64,000 nucleotides of DNA from Homalodisca vitripennis. Taxonomy: Eukaryota; Arthropoda; Insecta; Hemiptera; Cicadellidae. The DNA lies in contig NC_060207.1 in NCBI RefSeq assembly GCF_021130785.1, forward strand, positions 103,838,001 to 103,902,000, in the 5' to 3' direction. The position numbers were made by a program, and so were the translations under genes. This document shows, piece after piece, positions 23,001 through 33,041 of this stretch. The notes beneath the pieces were generated by a model. The model was not told where the DNA came from and ran no database searches. It saw nothing but the letters and a program-made list of their open reading frames with translations. How positions within the stretch are numbered: the stretch's first letter is position 1; the number at the start of each line of letters is the position of its first letter.

Positions 23001-25081
23001 GAAGAGTCAACACTATATCAGCACGTTGTATATTATTGCTGTGTTGATAAATTATTATTATAGAATAAATTAGTAGTTAAGGAGGGAGTGGGTATCAGAA
23101 ATTTGAGGGCCAATTAATTTCTGAATTCAAATATGTAGACGCTTTTGAGCATGATAAGGGATTAGTGTAGTGTTGGTGGGAAGACTTTAATAAGTGGCCT
23201 AAACTCGTTATTCGGTATTATCAAACTTCAATACGTAAAAATCATACACAATAAGAGTTATAATAAATTACCGAAACAAGAAGAATCTTGTACATTACAA
23301 TTTTAAAACATTAATTTAACACTAACGTTACAAAACAACATTACCAACTATGGCCTAGATTTAGAAATCAAAGAAACCTTACAATATTTATAACTTGCCC
23401 GGCTTAATATTAACGAGTAACCGCTTTTGTGAGATGGAGGAAAGAATTCTCCCCATAGGCTACCAGGAGCCAAACCCACATGTTGAAGACACAAACAAAT
23501 CTCGTCATTTTTGAGAAATATCTCAAATATTTTCCTCTTATTCATCGCCATTTTCAACATCTCAAAATATTAGTTACTTCTTGCTGTTTATTGTTTACAT
23601 TAAATCTACTACAGTGGAGTCCCGCTAATCCGAACGTCGGTTAATCCGAACAGGTCCAGGAGGAATTATTTATAACGATAATGAACAGTTATAGGAACTA
23701 ATGGCTTAAAAAATGAAAATGGGTGCATCATTTCGTACATAAACAAAGAAAACTTTAATTAAATAGACATACAGTATTTTATTAAGACAAATTGTGTACG
23801 GTACAGTGCATAAATAATGAAGTTAAATACAGTACCAAATTGAAACTTATAGGTTAAGTATGAGTTATATTACTGTATTAAGAAGTGAAATCAAACAAAA
23901 ATTGGACGTACAGTACTGATATTATTATTGAGTATAATATTAATTGTTAAAAGACATAAATTCAGTTATTGTCTTCTGTCGCATTGAAGAGAGTTTATTG
24001 GATGACTCACATTGCTTAACAATAGAAATCTCACACTAAATACGCTAAATGTGCTTAGTATTCGCAAACACGTCAAGAAATACAATGCAACAGTCATAAA
24101 ATATGTTTTAATAAACAATGTTGATAATTATATAACAAAATAGTCCCATTCTCAAGTTTAAAACAGTATTTTTCTGTAATTCTGGCTAATCCGAACAATC
24201 ACATAATCCGAATAGGGCTCGGTCCCAATTAGGTCGGATTAACGGGACTCTACTGTATACCTAATAAGTTGAAATCATATGCTAAGTTAAATAAATTTAA
24301 ATATTGAATTATTCCTTTGGATAAAAACATCAAACTATTCGATAAAGAAAACCGAATAACAAGTGTAAGCCGCTTATTTAAGTCTACCCGTGTCGGTGTA
24401 TCTTATCGTATTTCTGTCTGGTTTAATATAAAGAATTTACTAAACTATTACGATTTACACTGTATTAGTTCTGTTCACTGTTTCTATAGAAATATATAAT
24501 CATCAAATATGGCAAGAGAATTGGTATAGTTTAGATCTAGGGTATGGTCAGGGTAGACTTTAATAAACAGCCTACACTCGTTATTTGGTTGTTTTATCAA
24601 ATGGTTCGTCTTTTTCCAAGTTATAAATAGGCCTATTGTAAGGTTTCTTTGATACTAAGTCTAGGGCATAGTCGGTTTTGTTGTTTTGTAATGTTAGTGT
24701 TAACTTTATATTTGTAAAATTGTAATGTACAAGATTCTTCTTGTTACAGTAATTTATTAAAACTATTGTGTACAATTTTTACATATCAAAGTTGAATAAT
24801 ATATCAAATTGTTCAATACAAAAAATCGAATAACGAGAGTAGGCCACTTATTAAAGTCTCCCGGTATGGTCGTTTCACAGCTTCTTTACAAAATCATACA
24901 CGAGTTGCCAGCTTAATCCTATACAATATCTTATAAAATTCAAAGTTGGCACTAAATGCGTTAATTAAATTATGGTTATGAAAATTATTGTTGTACTTAC
25001 CTTTCTTTTCAGTTTTTGGTATTTAGCTTGCAACATCAATTCTTCTTCAGTTAAGTTAGTAGGAAAATGAAGATAAACCAT
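5659..25081 (-). CDS. Nelf-E: Nelf-E, negative elongation factor E (six coding exons)
   Basis: Joined coding exons 25081-25001, 19826-19533, 15596-15394, 11550-11496, 7631-7520 and 5729-5659: 816 bp, 271 residues. All junctions are GT-AG and keep frame. NELF-E is the RNA-binding subunit of the NELF complex that holds RNA polymerase II paused near promoters. The N terminus MVYLHFPTNLTEEELMLQ and the stretch AKEVAKKLLKSGAITAIP are hallmarks of the family; the C-terminal half is one RRM whose RNP1 core is RGFVTF, and the tail SQKGSHKDKRE is also conserved. The RD-dipeptide tract of vertebrate NELF-E is absent, as in insects. Introns total more than 18 kb and are packed with transposons. Confidence 0.93.
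5730..7519 (-). other. Nelf-E: Nelf-E intron 5
   Basis: No gene or recognisable transposon. Holds a pure (AT)n tract at 6152-6221. The rest is low-complexity AT-rich DNA. Confidence 0.7.
6152..6221. repeat. (AT)n microsatellite
   Basis: About 35 uninterrupted TA dinucleotides inside Nelf-E intron 5. Confidence 0.95.
7520..7631 (-). CDS. Nelf-E: Nelf-E coding exon 5 (end of RRM)
   Basis: 112-bp exon with acceptor ttttgaatag and donor CTTG|GTACGT. Encodes INGSIVSNIQLKVTLARRQP, the last RRM strand, then INPTNDATSSIAWSSL. One base is carried into exon 6. Confidence 0.9.
7632..11495 (-). other. Nelf-E: Nelf-E intron 4
   Basis: 3.9 kb of AT-rich DNA. I see no coding sequence, RNA gene or transposon end in it; short open frames (for example near 10193-10402) have no family likeness. 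Confidence 0.7.
11496..11550 (-). CDS. Nelf-E: Nelf-E coding exon 4 (RNP1 of RRM)
   Basis: 55-bp exon: acceptor ctgtttcag, donor CTGAG|GTATGT. Encodes RGFVTFDKTEAADTAIAE, the RNP1 strand and following helix of the RRM. Confidence 0.9.
12210..12986 (-). mobile_element. Mariner transposase remnant with 3' TIR
   Basis: Minus-strand translation gives, in order, GDETWVYGYDIETKAQ, FFDFNGLVHHEFLSQRQTVN, KEYYCKFNTVC and WLLHHYNASAHTSVLACEFL, the catalytic half of a mariner transposase. The second catalytic Asp of the usual HDN motif reads Tyr (HHYN), and stops and frameshifts are present, so it is dead. The end at 12210 (CAAGGTATGTTCTAAAAGT, next to TA) is a plausible terminal repeat. The 5' half is cut at the TTAA used by the adjacent piggyBac. 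Confidence 0.8.
12991..14995 (+). mobile_element. piggyBac-type element, 3'-truncated and interrupted
   Basis: Begins CCCTCGGGAAGTCGCACGTG directly after TTAA (12987-12990), the piggyBac target. A degenerate transposase follows: an acidic N-terminal region, then FTGKDNETKW and RTRSHNIVIHLPGPLSDAKQ (13387-13791), IGLLYLAGVLKASHTNL across frame shifts to about 13906, and after an interruption TKEGTGIEIFRTTMSERRFR through CSFRQYIANKPAKYS (14690-14992). These are the DDE_Tnp_1_7 landmarks in order. The frame stops at 14992, well short of the usual about 550-600 residues; no 3' TIR was found. Confidence 0.82.
13907..14690 (+). mobile_element. 5'-truncated non-LTR retrotransposon inside the piggyBac
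   Basis: Splits the piggyBac reading frame between SHTNL and TKEGTG. Its start translates as KFTIPKPTISFYTRTYNFNA then PKIFNQIPDYIKYSYNKNIF and LNRLKSWLFHLED, the usual C-terminal tail of CR1/jockey-type ORF2. It ends in a microsatellite-like tail (attctttattctttattcttt), and taaag flanks both sides as a likely short target duplication. Confidence 0.65.
15394..15596 (-). CDS. Nelf-E: Nelf-E coding exon 3 (start of RRM)
   Basis: 203 bp from acceptor (ttatttttag) to donor (AAAAA|GTAAGA). Encodes DLYESFVSARDREERG and then the first half of the RRM: GNTIFVHGLKINEDFLRKTF (RNP2 region) and CGNIVNISMEIEK. It leaves two bases of a codon (AA) that are completed by the first T of exon 4. Confidence 0.92.
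15811..15932. repeat. 122-bp near-perfect palindrome
   Basis: The arm beginning ttacaccaataccaacatca and the arm ending tgatgttggtattggtgtaa are reverse complements, with the centre at tacgatatatcgta and one small mismatch (aaatatg against cacattt). There is no spacer, so it would form a long hairpin or cruciform. Confidence 0.9.
15931..16915. repeat. Large inverted repeat, two arms of about 345 bp
   Basis: Left arm 15931-16271 and right arm 16571-16915 are reverse complements with only a few visible mismatches; the spacer is about 300 bp. The spacer begins with a pogo/Tigger-like end (CAGTAAAACCTCCTTAATCC at about 16308) and the right arm is preceded by acagtggaacacc, so the arms may be the expanded ends of a pogo-type or foldback element. 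Inside each arm is a further small hairpin (caaacgttattcatagaaca against its complement). It sits in the intron of a transcribed gene and could yield double-stranded RNA. Confidence 0.85.
17653..18292. mobile_element. MITE with TTAA target duplication
   Basis: Flanked by TTAA at 17649-17652 and 18293-18296. Ends CACATTGGAGTCTGGCTCG and its imperfect complement CGAGCGTAGACTCGAATGTG. No coding capacity. The TTAA target suggests mobilisation by a piggyBac-type transposase. The right part is rich in CTCGAG palindromes (ctcgagcgccggccg). Confidence 0.7.
18705..18750. repeat. (AT)n microsatellite
   Basis: About 23 TA dinucleotides. Confidence 0.95.
19141..19199 (+). mobile_element. Possible Helitron 3' terminus
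   Basis: The sequence gcgaagcagcgggtaactgc is followed by CTAG and then T, as in insect Helitron ends (hairpin, CTRR, host T). Two stem-forming stretches are visible: cctgttttcaacagg and gcag-cgggtaa-ctgc. The diverged repeats at 17290-18440 could be the body of the same element. No 5' TC end was located, so this is tentative. Confidence 0.4.
19533..19826 (-). CDS. Nelf-E: Nelf-E coding exon 2
   Basis: 98 codons between an acceptor (cattttcag at 19827-19835) and a donor (CAAT|GTAAGT). Starts KKALQALKAPRPEPERTPTP, then the NELF-E signature AKEVAKKLLKSGAITAIP, FKRPRGLERKLSG and a Ser/Gln/Glu-rich linker. Phase 0 at both ends. Confidence 0.92.
20043..20093. repeat. (AT)n microsatellite beside mariner end
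   Basis: About 25 TA dinucleotides ending exactly at the CAGGGTG terminus of the DD41D mariner, consistent with a TA target. Confidence 0.95.
20094..21425 (+). mobile_element. DD41D mariner-like element with about 397-bp inverted repeats
   Basis: Starts CAGGGTGTCAATTAAGTCTG after (TA)n; the right end AATTGACACCC is the complement with the last bases changed. The arms 20094-20490 and about 21029-21425 are close inverted copies. Between and into the right arm lies a plus-strand frame (20561-21073) coding for the C-terminal part of a transposase: LNVWAGITGNQIMGPLFING, IYFQQDGAPPHF and WPARSPDLSPLDFFLWGYLK. The two Asp of QQDG and SPLD are separated by 41 residues, the rosa/VISITOR (DD41D) spacing. 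The DNA-binding half and the first catalytic Asp are missing, so it is non-autonomous. The left arm carries an inverted copy of the transposase 3' end. Confidence 0.85.
21714..22932 (-). mobile_element. hAT element with 8-bp target duplication
   Basis: Bounded by identical 8-mers agcaggag (21706-21713 and 22933-22940). Ends CAGTGTTGCTAGATT and its complement GGCAACACTG. Subterminal regions carry repeated TATCGTAC/GTACGATA motifs, as expected for transposase-binding sites of hAT elements. Minus-strand translation of about 22640-22010 gives a broken hAT transposase tail, including EALSLPHSNADCERVFSKIN-like spelling across frames, which is the C-terminal dimerisation region. Stops and shifts make it inactive. 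Confidence 0.83.
23180..24400. mobile_element. Palindromic MITE, copy A (interrupted by pogo MITE)
   Basis: The left end agactttaataagtggccta... and the inverted right end (cgcttatttaagtct near 24370-24400) match the ends of copy B. Internal sequence from gaagaatcttgtacattaca at about 23280 is found inverted in copy B. The element is split by the pogo-type MITE at 23612-24255. No coding capacity. Confidence 0.6.
23612..24255. mobile_element. pogo/Tigger-type MITE
   Basis: Flanked by TA at 23610-23611 and 24256-24257. Ends CAGTGGAGTCCCGCTAATCC and the complement of GGATTAACGGGACTCTACTG, the CAGT...AATCCG signature of pogo/Tigger terminal repeats; a second internal ctaatccgaac motif occurs at each end. 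No transposase. Confidence 0.8.
24551..24870. mobile_element. Palindromic MITE, copy B
   Basis: Starts agactttaataaacagccta and ends with the inverted form taggccacttattaaagtct. About 320 bp, no coding capacity. It is inverted relative to the homologous interior of copy A. Confidence 0.6.
25001..25081 (-). CDS. Nelf-E: Nelf-E coding exon 1
   Basis: 27 codons from ATG 25081-25079 (context aagaaATGG) to the donor AAAG|GTAAGT at 25001/25000, phase 0. Encodes the conserved N terminus MVYLHFPTNLTEEELMLQ and continues with AKYQKLKRK. The 5' UTR lies above 25081; no TATA box is evident. Confidence 0.9.
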
Positions 25082-26699
25082 TTCTTATTTTTACCAGTTT
25101 CTCTACTATATTAGTTGAAATATTTTCTGAAAAACAGTAAAACGCTTGCTAAATCAAAAATTAGAATCTGATGAGATCCTACACTAGGGTATTTCTCTTA
25201 AATTTCACCTCACAGTCTCAGTCTTTTGTCATACTGATCCTTTAATACAATGAAAGTTAGAACTACTTTATACTTCCCTGAACTAAAACTGACAATATAA
25301 AATACAGTTACATTCAACAATCTTTTGTTTTAATAACAATCCAGGTGTTTGGTCAACGGTCAACTGTCAACTACAACCTTTCAGTCAGATTTTTATCTTT
25401 TTGGGCTCTGTATTTATAACATGAAACCACACGTACGTAATCTTGTACATTATATTGATATTAGTAACCAGTATCTTGGAATGACCATCTAACCAGTAGT
25501 CTCATTTTTTACACTTCAACAGCTGAAATCCTATAAATAATTTATAAAGAAATTATTTTATTTTTGACCATGTTATATATCTTATATTTGTAAGTTCAAA
25601 TCTTTATTTTTTGTCTGATAGAATTTTTCAAGTTGTGTTCCGAGATACACATCGTAATGATCCGTGAAAGGCTGGTAAATGTGGTTGACAACCACATCCT
25701 AAATTTTATGGTATTAACTAGCGATTTATTAAAGATTGGCAGAAACACCCGAAGGTTACGGGTGATCCAAGTTCAAACCAACAGTCCCAGTATTAATGGT
25801 GAATGAAAATTTTGGTAATGAAAATTTTATGTGTGGGAATGATAAGGATGCTGTTCTTCAAATAATATAAAGTAATAAGTTTATGTTAGTGTAAATAATT
25901 CACATAACATAGCTACGGAGAGGCGGTTTGATTCAATACGAATGTTGAGTTCTGCTCCATTTTACCCTTCGCTTTGTTTAGTATTTGTAATCTAACGCTT
26001 TGACAGACTTGACTCCTGGAATCAGGAGTCCACATCCGTCTGAAGAGATCTAACTATCATTGTGCATCTGACGAGGCAATGAGAATCTTTTTCCAAATCA
26101 ATGTTAACCTGGGTGTCTCGGATGTCGAACGCTGCATAGATATCGTTTTGAGCTTATTCGCCACCAAATTCTTTTGGATCACTTGAAACGGATATCGACT
26201 CCATATTTCTGGAGTAAAGTCTGCTACAGCATCCGATTAAGGTTTTTTATCTGCAATAAGTGGAAGATAAAATGGAACAGAACTCAAAATTCGAAGTGAG
26301 AATTGTTGTAGAAGGCATTTGATGTAGATTTAGGATTTAAAAGGTACTGGATCCGGAGGTTTGATGAGTCATGTAGATTCATTTTCTGTGTCTCAAAAAC
26401 AGCTTTTTGTTTTTGCGTAAAACATTCCTGATATCCATCTCTAAAATACAACAAATAAATTTATGACAAAGTTTCTTCCACAAATAAACAAGTTTGTACT
26501 GTACTATAATTTATGGAACATCCATGAAAAATAAAACAAACATTTTGTGGCGTAACTATGGGTAGGATGAATAGTTCCGACAAGTTATGTGTACACACAA
26601 TATCCCCAGTAGCTTATCTAACATGCCGGTGTTTCATGTTATTGTACGTTGCGTTATGACGAAATGCTGTTTTTTAGATTTTGCTTACACTTACAGCCT

Positions 26700-27960
26700 C
26701 ATTGAATGTGACTCTTTTGCGGGATGATGGATGATCTTTAAGCTCACATCCACACTCATCCAGAGCCGAACAAGGCTTCAGACATCTTTAACTCTCTACC
26801 AAAATAGAGTAACACAGAAGTTAACTTCGTAGATCTATGAGCCGCGGTATTCATAAAAAACTGGAACTGACATAGATACTTAATCCCAGTCTCCATAATC
26901 CTTCGGACAAATTGTGCTATCAATATTTTGTTTACACGGTTTAGCCGCTCAACGGTATTTGACTGTGGTGTATAAAATGTGTCCAATACTCCATTCACAA
27001 GTGGGAACCATATTGTCTGTTAACCATATCAAAACATTAGGGGCATCGAATCTTATCAAGATGGGTGCCCTATATAAATTAGTTACATAGTGCACAGTCG
27101 TCGCTTTTAAAGTCGTTTTTTCAGTCCAACGGCGAATTCGTCCTGAAAATTAATATAACGTGCCTATTTCCTGCTTTATAGCGAGGTAAAAGTTCCAGTA
27201 TATTTGTTGACACCGTGTGCCAGGGCCCTTCTGGAGTTCTAAGGTACACCTTTCCAGCCGAAGGTACATGTTCGGTTTTGTATTGTTGGCTAATATGGTA
27301 CTTCCTGACGTAATCCTTTACGTCTCTCGTTCGCCCTGGCCAAGTATAATTTTCACGACTAGACAGTCGTCTTTCTAACGTAAATTGTGCATATTTCTTT
27401 GGCTTTTCCTGAATCCCTTGGCCTATTATACCATGAAGATGGATCTCTGAACCTTGGGTGAGGCTTACAAGCCTCGGTGACGTTGACTACGTCTTGAGTT
27501 CCATGATCCAGCAAGCTATAGACATCCTGCAGTTTCATGCATTTTCATGAGCCTTGCAGGGATATACGGTCTGTGATCTCGACAAAATGACTATCCTTCG
27601 AGGTACGAGTAAATTTTGCGTACCGACTAAGCAAAGGCGATACATTCATTTTCCATAGTGAAGAGCTTCCGCTCTTTCCGCTAAACAATGACTACCTCTT
27701 TTCCATCCTTCAATTGTGTTAAAGATGTGCATAAGTCTTCATTACAGACATTCAATTGTAGCACAAATTGTTGGTTGAAATCTAGGCAAGACAGAACAGG
27801 CTTGGGACTCAGCATTCTTTTTAGATAAAAGCATTTCATCTTATAGGTTTCCGTCCAATTTCAAACAACCTTTTCTTTTAGTAACTTTATAAGCGTAACC
27901 GTAGCCTGCGCAATCTATTCAGAAAATCGCCACGCAGTGGGGCAGCCGACCTGAATAGCT
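26700..27960 (-). pseudogene. Ty3/gypsy retrotransposon pol remnant (RT tail, RNase H, integrase)
   Basis: Minus-strand reading from 27960 downward gives LSPKPVLSCLDFNQQFVLQL and MENECIAFA (RT tail/RNase H start), SYLEG...ITDR (RNase H), then YTWPGRTRDVKDYVRKYHIS and PEGPWHTVSTNILELLPRYK (integrase zinc-binding region and core), LTDN, and TPQSNTVERLNRVNK with MNTAAHRSTKLTSVLLYFGR (late integrase core). The order is that of gypsy pol; many stops and shifts. No LTRs were found. Confidence 0.8.
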
Positions 27961-29214
27961 TCCATTTAGTACAAATATAAAACTCCATTAAGCGTAACGT
28001 AATAAAATAAGGATTTTGGTTGGTTTACTTACCCTTTAACAGTATTAAATCATTATAGAGAGAGATGTATTTTCTCAATTTATATTATTTTTTTCCACAA
28101 ATATCTTTACTTCATGCTCAGACCTGTAGTTGTAATAATATAATTCAACCTCAGGTAAGTGCTGCATTATGTCAAAGTATGTTATTAAATTTGGTTACCA
28201 TTTATGTAGAGAAAAAATTACTGAAAAACTAACAATTCATTACAAAATAATTACGTCTTGGTAAGAAAAATAAAGATTTATTTTTAAATAGAGGTGTATT
28301 CAGTTGTGATCTTTATGTCTTGTAAAAGCTCATATATTGTGCATTAGTGATTCTTCAAAACATCCTGTCTATATTTGCCCCTCCTATTTCAAATAGCATT
28401 TTATAGTAGTTTTGTTTTACAATTAAGAATAGAGGTAGGTTTTAATTTTAGTTTGAACGTGGAAAATTTTGAACATAACAACCTTATCAATGAAAATAAG
28501 GTCTTGCTCATATAGTTGTTTATAGATCATTAAATGTATGAATTATATAAGCTAATGTGTATTGTTAGTATGTATATCTATACCGGGTATTCATAAGTTT
28601 TGTCCCATCTTCTTAAATTTAAAAAAGGTTCAGGTAAGAATGTTTACTTTATAGAATCTAAAATGAGGCTTTTGAGTGGATTGGGCAGTTCCGTTCCTAT
28701 CCTAAGAATAAGGGTTGGGGCGAGGTAGTTCAAAGTGTAAATCTCTAAATACGGTATCTCTTCATTTTAAATACCTGCATCAGACGAGAAAAATAACACA
28801 GAAATATTAATTGTAAACTACACTAAAGAAAATAATGACCTTCGTGCTTAAAGAAAACTAAAACCCGCATTAAAAATGTTTACGCTTGCATGCAACTTCT
28901 TGCTAAATCACTTTATTGCAAGTTTAGGACTTAACTTTCAATCTAAAATGTTAAAGAGGCTGTTAAAAATAAAATAGTCTAGTTATTACGTAAGTAAGTT
29001 GAAATTGTCAATGATATGTATCGAGCATTCAGCCAGAGTTTTAATTATTACATGGATATTGCTTGCTCGTTTAAAATTTAATCAAAACCACAAACCGAAA
29101 AAAGACTTCATGGTTAACCAAAGGATTTCTCAATTTTCGAGAAAAGCTCAAATTATTTCGTAACATATTTATTAATACTCGAAATTGAAACTTTAAAACT
29201 TTTAAGAGTGTACA

Positions 29215-29480
29215 GTGGTATTTATAGGAAAGTCATTAGAGCTGCTAAAGGCTATGATGTCAGTAAAACCTTAGGTAACTCTGACCATGTTTTCAAAACT
29301 GCACGGAAAATTATTAATAAATTTACTCGAGAAAATATTTAAACAAACAATCTAAGCAGATTTCATTCAAAATTAAGAAAAAAATTATTGAAGATCAAGT
29401 ATTAGTGGTAAATTAATTCAATGAATACTTTGCTTTATTGGATTCATCCTTCAAAATACCCAAATCTAATGGCAGATGCG
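29215..29480 (+). pseudogene. Non-LTR retrotransposon ORF2 fragment
   Basis: Translation gives YRKVIRAAKGYDVSKTLGNS, DHVFKTARKIINKFTRENI and, after a stop, IEDQVLV...FNEYFA, the linker between endonuclease and reverse transcriptase in jockey/CR1-type ORF2. Broken by stops. Confidence 0.55.
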
Positions 29481-30732
29481 GCTGTGAATCAATTGTTTTA
29501 ATGGTTTTGGCCCTGGTGGGTGAGAAGGAGGTTGTGCATGCCATTTAGAGACTAAACTGGAAGAAAGCTGATGAGAGCAACGGAATGTCAGTGTGGCGAC
29601 TCAAACGCTGTTTCAGGCACAAATTGATACGTCTCTCAAAATTGACCAATTTGTCATTTGAAAGAGGAACTTTCTCATTTTGAAGACAGCTAAAGTCTTT
29701 CTAATTTTCAAAAAGAACGACGCTTATTACCAATTCGTAATTCTTTCGGAGTTTAGTAAAATGTTTGAAAAAAATTCTTATGGAAGACTAGTGTCAGATT
29801 AATTAACATTCTCCCTGAAAGTAAAAACAAGAAATAAAATCAGTTCAAACTCGCATTTTGGTGTCTGAAGCGTTTAATTATTGGTGATTGGGATCTTGAT
29901 GAGTCGCTGGGCTTTAAAATGCTAATCTGAAGTAAGTGTGGCGCTAGAGAGTTTACACAATGTAAGTTTGACTGTGTGTGATTTGCGTAGTTTTGGTGAT
30001 TTGTAATGTTTAAAAATGTCCAAGACTCGTTTATTAAACACTCTTTCAAATAGCAATTGTTTTGAAAATAATCAGCCCTTACAATTTTGGTTTTGAATTT
30101 AGTTTCTCCAGTGTACATTCATGCTTGAAATGAAACTTCGTGATAGGATTTTCTACGTCCAATCACAGTCTATGAATTTGGACGTAAGTCATACCCTTAA
30201 AAAATTTTCACTGTGTTTAGGATTAATTTAGGATACTTTTCCACCCTGTCAAGGCAATTGCCACCACCAGCTATTTACAGAGTGCCTCTGTTAAACGAAA
30301 CGTTTCTTAAAACATTGTATATGATATGATTCATAAAAAAAGCGAAGACTTTCCGTCAACTAATTATTGATATTCAACTATTTATTGGTTATGGACACCG
30401 TGAGCATAAGAGCTATCGGATAGATTCATCTTATAGTAAATCAATAAATTTATGATTGTTTAACAGTAATTAACATATTGTAGTGACGTTATACTTTACA
30501 CAATTTACTGTTAATAAAATTGTAAAGGCTTTGAATAAAGCAAATCGATTGTCGTCAGTCAGCTATCGTTGCTTATTTTTGTCCACAGCTAGTTCAGTAT
30601 TACAAGACAACTGTCAAATGTAGAGTGATAATTTTTGTGAAGTGGTGAATAATGATGTCGCAGAGATTTATAATGTTGAATAATAATTCGGAGTCGAGAG
30701 TTTATTGCGGATGATTTTATTTCATGTATAAT

Positions 30733-30813
30733 ATGCCAACAAAAACTCCCAAAAAAGTAGTTGGTATGATCATAAGGAGCAGAAAACCAATCCTCAAAGA
30801 TAGTGTTATGACG
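30733..30813 (+). CDS. MFSD14: MFSD14-like transporter, coding exon 1
   Basis: 27 codons from ATG 30733 to donor ATGACG|GTAAGT, phase 0, coding the cytoplasmic N terminus MPTKTPKKVVGMIIRSRKPI and continuing LKDSVMT. The exon was chosen because it splices in frame to exon 2. An upstream ATG (about 30712) runs into a stop. The N terminus itself is poorly conserved in the family, so this exon is less certain than the next two. Confidence 0.75.
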
Positions 30814-31516
30814 GTAAGTTAAAGCGAGTAATTTTGTCAGTGATTTTCCGGTTTAGGTTATTACACATTCACACGTTAAGTATATATTAAAATTAAAGTT
30901 CATCATTGTCTGTGAACTTAGTGCTGGATGACAAACAATGCTAAGATAATTTCATTAGGCAGATTTATATAGTAGCAGAAGTAATAAAAGCTTACAATTC
31001 TTCAATAAAATTCTAGGAATAATATTACAGTACTTAACATAAGTAAATAATAAACATATTTTTATTCAATTTGTACCTGCATTTTTAACTTAGATAGCCC
31101 AATTGTATGATTCATGGAGGTAGAATACAGTAAACTGAAATTTATATGGCATGTGAATCATGTTTTTTCTTATGGATAATATTTACTTAAGCATTATCTA
31201 AGACCAATTTTAATAATTTCTCAACTGTTTGAGTGCCGCTGGCATTCACCCAAGTCATATGCATAAAGTACGGGGCTGTTTTTTGTTTTTTCATACTTGC
31301 AATCTATTGGAAAAATACAGTTGTAAAATAACTATCCAACACACACTCATAATTTTGTTGTTGTTTTTTCTAATTATTGAAGAATATGAAACATATCCAT
31401 TAGAAACTAAATATGCTTTTTTTAAATATATAAATTTTAGGTTTTTCTTTTTTTATAAAAAGTTAAGTTTGAGGCTAATTTGAGTGGATATGATACATTT
31501 AAGATGGGTATGGTAT

Positions 31517-32180
31517 GATAAGCGGACCCGGTTTTTTATATCGAAATTTGCAAACGATATTACTTAATCATAACCATCGATATAACCAATCGATACTGAT
31601 TAATTATTTAGAACAATTAACTTAACACGTTCGCTGCTGCAAAACGGACAACCATACACGACGAGTGCTGAGAGCACACTGACTGGGTTTCTAAACAATG
31701 GCGCTGTGCAGTAGATCTACGTCATGCGCGCCTGGCACGAGGCAGCCGTGTGCAGTAGATCTACCGCAACCGCATTGAACGTGTTAATCTATATTAACAG
31801 CTGTAAGTAAACACTTTCAAATAATACACATGTAATCGTATTATTTTATATATATATATATATAATATACATATATATATATAAAACAATAATAATAATT
31901 ATTATACATACACGTAGTAATATATAATTACATGTGTGTATAATTACAAAAAGTTTAATAATTATTACATAAAAACCATATGAATTGTGGCTCATAATTA
32001 TTTATGAGTTTTCCTATTTTCCTATATAAGTTACTGTACTCATATTTTAATTTAAAACGTATGATTGTTATTTAGGGCCATAGATACTTTTATATCAATT
32101 GATAGTCTAGGATTCGAGATGCGAATATTAGGTATCGATGATTATATTCTTGGATATAAAAAAACCGGGTCCGCTTATCC
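31517..32180. mobile_element. MITE with GATAAGCGGACCCGG ends
   Basis: The left end GATAAGCGGACCCGGTTTTT and the right end AAAAACCGGGTCCGCTTATC are complementary over about 25 bp. The interior has long AT-rich self-complementary tracts (31840-31910). Interrupted at 31622 by a second MITE. Superfamily unknown; no clear target duplication. Confidence 0.7.
31626..31783. mobile_element. Short MITE with TTAA target duplication, inside another MITE
   Basis: 158 bp, flanked by TTAA at 31622-31625 and 31784-31787. Ends CACGTTCGCTGC and the complement of GCATTGAACGTG. Contains cagtagatctac twice. GC-rich against an AT-rich background. Probably piggyBac-mobilised. Confidence 0.7.
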
Positions 32181-33041
32181 CTAAGAGTCCCTATCCTTTA
32201 AGAGTTTTTTTTCTTTATTTCATGTGAAAGCCCATGAAATTCTGAATAGATTTAATATATTATAATGTTTTTTTACTGACAATAAAACACATGCAAGGTA
32301 ACCAAAGATAAAATTTAGGAAAAGTGATTGAAAAAGCTATTCATTTGATCATTATAATTTTTTGAAAATAAATTGTTAAAAATAAAATGAAGAATAACAT
32401 GCCATTACTTTAATGAATTTTCAGAATACAAAATTACAACATTTGTTTGTATAAAAAAGTTCCACTTCTTATAAAATAAAATGTACATACAATAAATTTT
32501 GTTGTATACAGATTTTTTAAGAATTTTACTGTTACACCATGATAAAGGCTAAAAATCCTAAATAAAGTTCATGTATAATATATGAATCTACAATAAAAAC
32601 AAACAGCATTATGTTTATAAAGAAATACTGCCCGCTACCGACATTTTATAAATTGTACTTCATTTTTCAAAGTTTAGAAATTACATAGTAATAGTTTAGT
32701 TTTTACAATACATAAAATAAAACATCAAGATCACACAAATCAATTGATTAGTAAATGTAGACAAATAAGTTACTTACATTTATTTTGTATAGGTGTCAGC
32801 AACTTTGTAAAAAATAAAATAATCGTATTTACACTGAAAACTCACATTTACTGCTTGGACAGAACGCAAATCACTACATTAATTAAATAAAATATTGTAA
32901 AACACTGTATAAGTAACTATTTTAGTCTGTATATACTCAAATGCATGGTTACCAGCACATAAAGTACAAGTATGGCCGTTACGCAACACAATACTTGTCC
33001 GTTATGTCACATTACTGGTCCAAGTTAAAATCATTGCACAC

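Larger units (their letters stand above)
19827..25000 (-). other. Nelf-E: Nelf-E intron 1
   Basis: 5.2 kb almost wholly made of transposons: (AT)n at 20043-20093, a DD41D mariner (20094-21425), a hAT element (21714-22932), a pogo-type MITE (23612-24255) lying inside a palindromic MITE (about 23180-24400), and a second copy of the latter (about 24551-24870). Confidence 0.75.
25082..30732. other. Intergenic region between Nelf-E and MFSD14
   Basis: The two genes are divergent (head to head, 5.65 kb apart). Contents: a gypsy pol pseudogene on the minus strand (about 26700-27960) and a non-LTR fragment (about 29215-29480). Promoters of both genes must lie here but no core element is clear. 25082-26700, 27960-29200 and 29500-30600 show nothing recognisable. 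Confidence 0.65.
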
